5,451 nt of DNA from an uncultured Methanomethylovorans sp. (lineage in GTDB: Archaea > Halobacteriota > Methanosarcinia > Methanosarcinales > Methanosarcinaceae). Made by a program: the position numbers and the translations under genes. The notes under the pieces were generated by a model. That model was not told the DNA's origin. It saw only the letters and a program-made list of their open reading frames with translations, and searched no databases. Positions within the stretch are counted from its first letter, which is position 1. Each line of letters opens with the position of its first letter. The stretch covers positions 1 to 5,451 of the forward strand of contig CALBTS010000283.1 of assembly GCA_937968035.1 (NCBI GenBank), given 5' to 3'. Below are positions 1 to 3,449 of the stretch, piece by piece.

Positions 1-135
1 TTCGGGGCCAGGTACTATGATCCGAATATCTCTATCTGGCTCTCTGTGGATCCGCTGAGTGATAAGTATCCGAACCTTTCTCCATACGTCTATACTGCGA
101 ATAACCCTATTCGATTTATTGATCCGGATGGAATG
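1..135 (+). repeat. Rhs junction repeat, copy 1
   Basis: This is the 45-codon conserved Rhs tip that reappears at 1462-1596. By hand alignment the first 69 bases match the second copy at 60 positions, and the full 135 bases at about 99. At protein level 34 of 45 residues match. The stretch is the likely homology used for swapping toxin tips; sequence similarity ends right after the IDPDGM / IDPNGM motif. Confidence 0.85.
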
Positions 136-774
136 GCATTTGGAGATCCTCCAGCATGGTTGAAAGGTTGGAACAAGGAAGTCAATAGATTCAATGATAA
201 TTTTTATGCCTCTGTTAACGCTCGTATTGATAACCCAGAACTTATTATCCAGGATCTAAGTGCTGCAGCTGATGGATTACTCCGCCTTGCCAGTGATGTA
301 ACAGGTGTAAGTAATGCTGTCACAGGACAGAATTCTACTGCGGATGCTATCATGGATATGGGGGAAACTATTGGGGATATTCCTAATATGTCTGGAGAAG
401 AAAAGGGTGCAATGGCTGCAATGGTGGTTGAGGCTGGATGCATTTGGGCTGCGACAAAGAAGTCACCCGGAAAAAGTCTTCTTAAGAAACCATCGATAGA
501 TATCCCTGAAGGTGGAGCCAAAAGAATTCAAAATGCTGCAAATAGAATAAACAAACCAATTCATGTAGTAGGTAGTAGAGCAACAGGAAAAGCTGGGGCA
601 CACTCAGACTTTGATTATGTTATTGAAGGTATAACCTCCCGAGAATGGAGTAGGATAAAGAACTCTTTACCAGGTGCTAAATCAACAGTTGACAATTTAC
701 CAAACCGAATTGATCTTTTCAGAGGGCCACTACGACCTAATGAGCCACATTATTCAATTTATCCAAAAGAGTGA
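1..774 (+). CDS. Rhs polymorphic toxin, C-terminal part, with nucleotidyltransferase-fold toxin tip (5' end outside window)
   Basis: The frame is open from base 1 to the TGA at 772-774, so 257 C-terminal residues of a larger protein are seen; no start is in the window. Residues 1-45 are the conserved Rhs tip ([19 protein letters not shown], then KYP, SPY, NP and IDPDGM), which in Rhs proteins marks the end of the shell-forming repeat region; what follows is the exchangeable toxin. Residues 46-180 form a linker/pretoxin region with a hydrophobic stretch near 135-145. Residues 188-257 carry a nucleotidyltransferase signature: GS at 191-192, ten residues, then D203-F-D205, with a third carboxylate D238 in RIDLF. 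This matches the family pattern hG[GS]x9-13DhD…h[DE]h, so the active site looks intact. Such enzymes transfer a nucleotide to a protein, RNA or small molecule; the target here cannot be read. The product would act in a neighbouring cell after delivery. The 3' end overlaps the next gene, a probable immunity gene. Confidence 0.9.
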   Translation, partial: FGARYYDPNISIWLSVDPLSDKYPNLSPYVYTANNPIRFIDPDGMAFGDPPAWLKGWNKEVNRFNDNFYASVNARIDNPELIIQDLSAAADGLLRLASDVTGVSNAVTGQNSTADAIMDMGETIGDIPNMSGEEKGAMAAMVVEAGCIWAATKKSPGKSLLKKPSIDIPEGGAKRIQNAANRINKPIHVVGSRATGKAGAHSDFDYVIEGITSREWSRIKNSLPGAKSTVDNLPNRIDLFRGPLRPNEPHYSIYPKE

Positions 775-1217
775 TGAAGATAGAAGAAGAAATACTGTTC
801 AATAAACATGGCCAAGGTTTAATCACAGATGAAGAGCTTATGGGAGCTTTTAATATTGGTGATAATATTGCGTGGAGTGAAATATTGAACCATCTTGAAT
901 ATATAATCATCCAGTCGAAGTCAGATAATTATGATATTAATCAAGCGATTATTAATGCCAAACTAAAACCCAGTCATACCCCATGTGTAATTTTCCTAAA
1001 GAATGGGATTAGCCATGGTAGCTTCATCAAACTAGGAAATCTGCCTACAAATGAACGCGAAAAAGTATTTAAACTCCTTCTCAATCTGTTTAGACTAAGC
1101 TATCGTAGGCGGTGGTTAGATGAATTGAATAATCCAAATAAATGGTGGTACTGGGATTTGTCTAACCCCGTCAATCTGAAGATGATTATTGAGAAGTATT
1201 CAGAGCCAAGTCCTTAG
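774..1217 (+). CDS. Probable immunity protein for the nucleotidyltransferase toxin (DUF5958-like)
   Basis: This encodes 147 residues from the ATG at 774, which shares its A with the TGA stop of the Rhs gene (TGATG), the usual sign of translational coupling. A GTG three bases earlier is possible but less likely. There is no signal peptide or membrane segment, so the product should be cytoplasmic, as expected for a protein neutralising an intracellular enzyme. The start (EEEILFNKHGQGLI), the middle (LKPSHTPCVIFLKNG) and the Trp/Arg-rich end (RRRWLDELNN…WWYWDL) resemble, from memory, the DUF5958 group of small Bacteroidota proteins; I could not check this. GC is very low (17 of 60 bases in 901-960), typical of toxin/immunity cassettes. 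Immunity function is inferred from position immediately downstream of a toxin tip; the gene itself is clearly coding. Confidence 0.8.
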   Translation: MKIEEEILFNKHGQGLITDEELMGAFNIGDNIAWSEILNHLEYIIIQSKSDNYDINQAIINAKLKPSHTPCVIFLKNGISHGSFIKLGNLPTNEREKVFKLLLNLFRLSYRRRWLDELNNPNKWWYWDLSNPVNLKMIIEKYSEPSP

Positions 1218-1231
1218 TTATCAGCTCTCCC

Positions 1232-1311
1232 TAGCGTCCACGCTACGCACGATATAAAGCGTAGGCACTGGCTATGGAATGATTGATGAAAGGAATCATA
1301 AACATAGCCAG
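1232..1311. repeat. Cluster of inverted repeats between the two Rhs cassettes
   Basis: The 139-bp spacer (1218-1356) holds no gene but has dense dyad symmetry. TAGCGT (1232-1237) faces ACGCTA (1240-1245) across two bases. CTACGC (1243-1248) faces GCGTAG (1259-1264) across ten bases; these two share 1243-1245 and so are mutually exclusive hairpins. CTGGCTATG (1268-1276) faces CATAGCCAG (1303-1311), and inside it ATGATT (1279-1284) faces AATCAT (1294-1299) around a 9-base loop, giving one long hairpin of 9+6 pairs with a small internal bulge. No T-run follows, so it is not a typical intrinsic terminator. It could be a dispersed intergenic repeat, an RNA structure limiting read-through into the orphan cassette, or a relic of a recombination event. 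Confidence 0.65.
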
Positions 1312-1356
1312 GTATGATGAAGTACCCAACCAGTATGATTAATTTGAGGTACAACA

Positions 1357-2235
1357 ATGAGCATCAACCCGGAAATAGACACAAACACTGCTTACATCTA
1401 TGATGATGTTGCGGCTACACTTGCCTTTGGGGAAGTTGATGATGATTATTGGTGCACATACTTCGGGGCCAGATACTATGATCCAAATATTTCCATCTGG
1501 CTGAGCGTGGATCCGCTGTGTGATAAGTATCCTAGCACATCTCCCTTCATGTACGTTAGAGGAAATCCAATTATGTTAATTGATCCAAATGGGATGAATG
1601 ATGATGATTTCTACTATAACCAACAAGGTGAGCTAATCAGACATGACGTAAATGCCCAGCCTGATAGGTTTTTTGTTCAGAATGGAACTACAAGAGTTGA
1701 TAATCCAAGGGATTTAACCCCAAATCCTCAACAGATGCAGGTGCCAACTTTCGAGGAAGTTGGCATGAACAGTGATCTGGGTCATATGGCTAGGACCATC
1801 TATGCTGAAGGGGCTGGACAAAGCACTGAGGCTAAGGTTGCTTTAGGTGAGGTTATCAGAAATCGTGCAAACGATAACACAGCCCCATCTTCGGCCAATA
1901 ACTATAATGCCCAGTTTTCTGGCGTTTCAACTTATGAAGAAGTTGTTACCCAGTCCGGCCAGTTTGAAAGTGTTTCAACAATGGCGCCTAGGTATTCCAA
2001 TCCCCTTTCTGTTACTGGAGGTGACGGTGTGGGACCCAGAAATATGCTTGAATCAAATGCCTTTTCTTCAAGTATGGGTGCGGCAATAAAATGCACTTAC
2101 ACACCAACAAATACTGCTCAAGGGGCTACCTATTTCTTTTCACCATACATAAGAACACCAAATTGGGCCAAATCAATGACACCTGTGTCAATACCTGGTG
2201 TTAGTTCCTCTGATTTTCGGTTTTATAAATACTAG
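1357..2235 (+). CDS. Orphan Rhs tip with SleB-like cell-wall hydrolase toxin
   Basis: This encodes 292 residues from ATG 1357; an in-frame TGA at 1345-1347 rules out an earlier start, and GAGGT at 1346-1350 could serve as a ribosome-binding site. Residues 1-35 are not a normal Rhs shell; residues 36-80 repeat the Rhs junction of the upstream cassette. The toxin tip, about residues 140-292, looks like the SleB/CwlJ cell-wall hydrolase family (Hydrolase_2). It has MARTIYAEGAGQSTEAKVALGEVIRNRA-type architecture with the likely catalytic Glu at 151 (in YAEG), a middle VVTQSGQFESV segment, and a family-like C-terminal end with GATYFF (256-261), PNWAK (268-272) and FRFY (287-290). Members cut peptidoglycan, so the target would be the periplasmic cell wall. 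There is no signal peptide and no Rhs shell, so the gene probably cannot be exported alone and is best read as a stored or displaced cassette. A lipoprotein gene follows after 4 bp. Confidence 0.87.
   Translation: MSINPEIDTNTAYIYDDVAATLAFGEVDDDYWCTYFGARYYDPNISIWLSVDPLCDKYPSTSPFMYVRGNPIMLIDPNGMNDDDFYYNQQGELIRHDVNAQPDRFFVQNGTTRVDNPRDLTPNPQQMQVPTFEEVGMNSDLGHMARTIYAEGAGQSTEAKVALGEVIRNRANDNTAPSSANNYNAQFSGVSTYEEVVTQSGQFESVSTMAPRYSNPLSVTGGDGVGPRNMLESNAFSSSMGAAIKCTYTPTNTAQGATYFFSPYIRTPNWAKSMTPVSIPGVSSSDFRFYKY
1462..1596 (+). repeat. Rhs junction repeat, copy 2
   Basis: This is the second copy of the 45-codon Rhs tip, homologous to bases 1-135. Most differences in its first 23 codons are synonymous (for example agg/aga, ccg/cca, atc/att), so the protein is kept under selection while the DNA has drifted. 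Similarity falls off over the second half of the repeat and stops after IDPNGM, where the new toxin tip begins. Confidence 0.85.
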
Positions 2236-2239
2236 CACT

Positions 2240-2860
2240 ATGAAGGCTAAAGTAGTTTTGGCTCTATCAGTAATCATAGTGGTAGTTTTTGGCTGCCAGT
2301 CACAACAATTTCACGATGATAGAGAAAATAGGCATGGACAAACTGAGTACGACACACTGTTAATTCAGAATGACACGTTCATATATGTATCGTTCGTTGT
2401 TGATGCAGGCGTTATTCTTCATTGGGGCATAGATGGAGTATTTCATCACACATCAACCGATACACTTTATTATGCCAAGGAGAGGTTTAGAGAGTTACAA
2501 AGTAGCAAATTAGGGTTTGTTATTACTGATGGATGTGGAACTGCATGTGAATATGTTTACACTGCTCCTTGGGATAGCAATATCCCAGGCAGATTGCTTC
2601 TTAGCCCAGTGTTTGTTGATATCGAAAACGGCCTAATTGTCCACCAAAATAGCGGTCAATACCTTGCAGAGGTTTATAATATGATAACGGGAATAGAGAT
2701 GGTTATTGAAGCAGCATATGATACTTCAATAAGACCTCAATCCTCTGTTATAAAGGAATGTTATTTACTTAGTGACTCTATTCTAAAACTTAGTTGGGTG
2801 AATGAATTAGGAAAAAATACTACAAGGAGGTTCAGTATTAGAAAAGTGTTGGATCCTTAA
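2240..2860 (+). CDS. Lipoprotein, probable periplasmic immunity protein for the SleB-like toxin
   Basis: This encodes 206 residues. The ATG at 2240 is chosen over an in-frame GTG at 2198 because it places a classical lipoprotein signal exactly at the N-terminus: K2/K4, a hydrophobic core LALSVIIVVVFG, and Cys19 as the lipidation residue. The Phe at -2 is slightly unusual for a lipobox. The mature part (about 188 residues) looks beta-rich with no known motif that I recognise; C99-x3-C103 (in DGCGTACEY) and C174 could form a disulfide. The gene starts 4 bp after the stop of the peptidoglycan-hydrolase toxin and ends just before a terminator, so the two form one unit. A toxin that cuts the cell wall must be neutralised in the periplasm, which fits a membrane-anchored lipoprotein. 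The immunity role is inferred from order and location; there is no family match to support it. Confidence 0.86.
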   Translation: MKAKVVLALSVIIVVVFGCQSQQFHDDRENRHGQTEYDTLLIQNDTFIYVSFVVDAGVILHWGIDGVFHHTSTDTLYYAKERFRELQSSKLGFVITDGCGTACEYVYTAPWDSNIPGRLLLSPVFVDIENGLIVHQNSGQYLAEVYNMITGIEMVIEAAYDTSIRPQSSVIKECYLLSDSILKLSWVNELGKNTTRRFSIRKVLDP

Positions 2861-2904
2861 AATTCAGGCTTCTAAGGCTCGAGTCAAAAGAGAAGTAGAA
2901 TAGT

Positions 2905-2929
2905 AACGCCCGGCATTTTGTCGGGCGTT
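2905..2929 (+). terminator. Intrinsic terminator closing the Rhs cassette array
   Basis: AACGCCCG (2905-2912) pairs with CGGGCGTT (2922-2929), with two further possible pairs inside (G2913-T2921 and C2914-G2920) around an ATTTT loop. It is followed by TTTATT on the plus strand. It lies 44 bp after the lipoprotein stop and 2 bp before the stop of the convergent regulator gene, so it probably ends the rightward transcript and may also hinder the leftward one. The T-run is better on the plus strand. Confidence 0.85.
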
Positions 2930-2931
2930 TA

Positions 2932-3285
2932 TTAAGAGGCGTAGGCTTGCTTAGCTTTAAAATCTCTTAGGTATGCTCCCAGGAATTTGATCACGGTCAT
3001 TCGGTCTTCTTCGGGCAGGTCTTCCACTTGTTTGAATTGCTTGAGCAGTTCGGCGTTCTTCAGGGTTGCTTTGGCTTTTTCCTCAGACTGTCCGTTAATC
3101 AGGAAATCCACGGAAGTGCCGAACAGGTCGGCGATTTTACTCAGGATATCAGCCGGGGGCTGTATGCCTTTGTTTTCGTAACGGTTGACCTGGGATTTAG
3201 AGACGCCAATTCTTTGGCCCAACTCAACCTGGGAATATCCGAGGCTTTTTCTTAGCTCTTGTATGCGTGATCCAAGGGTGTTCAT
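2932..3285 (-). CDS. XRE/Cro-type helix-turn-helix repressor
   Basis: This encodes 117 residues, a typical length for a small XRE-family regulator. An HTH_3 domain covers about residues 7-61. The two key helices are in SQVELGQRIGVSKSQVNRYE (18-37), followed by the conserved N-K-G turn, then ILSKIADLFGTSVDFLING (48-66). The C-terminal 50 residues are charged and helical (EEKAKATLKNAELLKQF, LPEEDRMTVIKFLGAYL), probably for dimerisation. It is cytoplasmic and DNA-binding. The gene is divergent from the primase-like gene with a 164-bp shared control region, the layout of phage or plasmid-type repressors that control both their own promoter and a replication gene. It is convergent with, and separated by a terminator from, the Rhs cassettes, so I assign it to the primase module and not to the toxin locus. 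Confidence 0.95.
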   Translation of the reverse strand: MNTLGSRIQELRKSLGYSQVELGQRIGVSKSQVNRYENKGIQPPADILSKIADLFGTSVDFLINGQSEEKAKATLKNAELLKQFKQVEDLPEEDRMTVIKFLGAYLRDFKAKQAYAS

Positions 3286-3290
3286 AATGG

Positions 3291-3305
3291 GTTCATCTTA
3301 GGAAC
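3291..3305. promoter_or_regulatory. Candidate operator dyad near the repressor start
   Basis: GTTC (3291-3294) and GAAC (3302-3305) are separated by 7 bases, lying 6 bp upstream of the repressor start codon and just downstream of its predicted transcription start. A similar and better dyad sits at the primase promoter (3418-3433). The short 4-bp arms make this a weak call on its own; autoregulation by the XRE protein is inference. Confidence 0.3.
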
Positions 3306-3315
3306 TTATTAACAG

Positions 3316-3347
3316 CAAATATACCGTATGTGAGGCTGTTTTGAAAA
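3316..3347 (-). promoter_or_regulatory. Candidate Bacteroidota-type promoter for the XRE repressor
   Basis: Read on the minus strand, TATATTTG (3323 to 3316) is a perfect match to the Bacteroidota -7 consensus TAnnTTTG. A TTTTC (3347 to 3343) lies 19 bases upstream, where the -33 TTTG/TTG-like element is expected; it is an imperfect match. The predicted transcript would start near 3309, giving a short leader of about 24 bases before the start at 3285. Confidence 0.55.
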
Positions 3348-3387
3348 TGCAGGGTGTCGTATTGTGGAAAACTTTAGGATGTGTATA

Positions 3388-3418
3388 TTGTCAAAAGTTC
3401 CGTTTGTGGCTTACTTTG
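3388..3418 (+). promoter_or_regulatory. Candidate promoter for the primase-like gene
   Basis: TTG at 3388-3390 and TTACTTTG at 3411-3418 (7 of 8 bases of TAnnTTTG, second base wrong) are separated by 20 bases, the usual spacing in Bacteroidota. The predicted start near 3425 falls inside the GTTCCA…TGGAAC dyad, which would suit repression by the divergent XRE protein. The match is imperfect, so this is tentative. Confidence 0.35.
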
Positions 3419-3433
3419 TTCCAGATATGGAAC
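3418..3433. promoter_or_regulatory. Candidate operator: GTTCCA-N4-TGGAAC dyad
   Basis: This is a perfect 6-bp inverted repeat with a 4-bp spacer, the size and symmetry of sites bound by dimeric XRE/Cro repressors. It starts at the last base of the candidate -7 box and ends 16 bp before the primase start codon. Further GTTCC/GGAAC half-sites are at 3397-3401 and 3301-3305 in the same intergenic stretch. Binding by the neighbouring XRE protein is inferred. Confidence 0.45.
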
Positions 3434-3449
3434 TTAAAAGTTTTCCACC

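Larger units (their letters stand above)
3364..3448. repeat. 12-bp perfect inverted repeat flanking the primase promoter region
   Basis: GTGGAAAACTTT at 3364-3375 is the exact reverse complement of AAAGTTTTCCAC at 3437-3448, which ends one base before the primase-like gene's ATG at 3450. The arms are 61 bp apart and enclose the candidate rightward promoter and the GTTCCA/TGGAAC dyad. A 12-bp match is unlikely by chance in so short a region. It could be a pair of regulator sites allowing looping, or a long hairpin in single-stranded DNA or RNA that hides the translation start. Confidence 0.6.

Noticed and set aside
204..521. Minus-strand reading frame opposite the Rhs tip
   Set aside because: It lies wholly opposite a well-supported toxin gene and shows no recognisable motif; a shadow frame.
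46..774. GTG at 46 as the true start of the first gene
   Set aside because: The frame is open to base 1 and the conserved Rhs tip (FGARYYDP) lies upstream of this codon, so it is an internal Val in a longer gene.
1268..1311. Long hairpin as an intrinsic terminator of cassette 1
   Set aside because: The stem is good, but it is AT-containing, bulged and not followed by a T-run, so it is listed as an inverted repeat.
1339..1346. TTAATTTG as a promoter for the orphan cassette
   Set aside because: Only 7 of 8 bases match TAnnTTTG, no -33 element lies at the right distance, and transcription would begin within a few bases of the ATG.
2198..2239. GTG at 2198 as start of the lipoprotein gene
   Set aside because: It would put 14 extra residues before a perfect lipoprotein signal peptide and overlap the toxin gene; ATG 2240 fits both signal and spacing.
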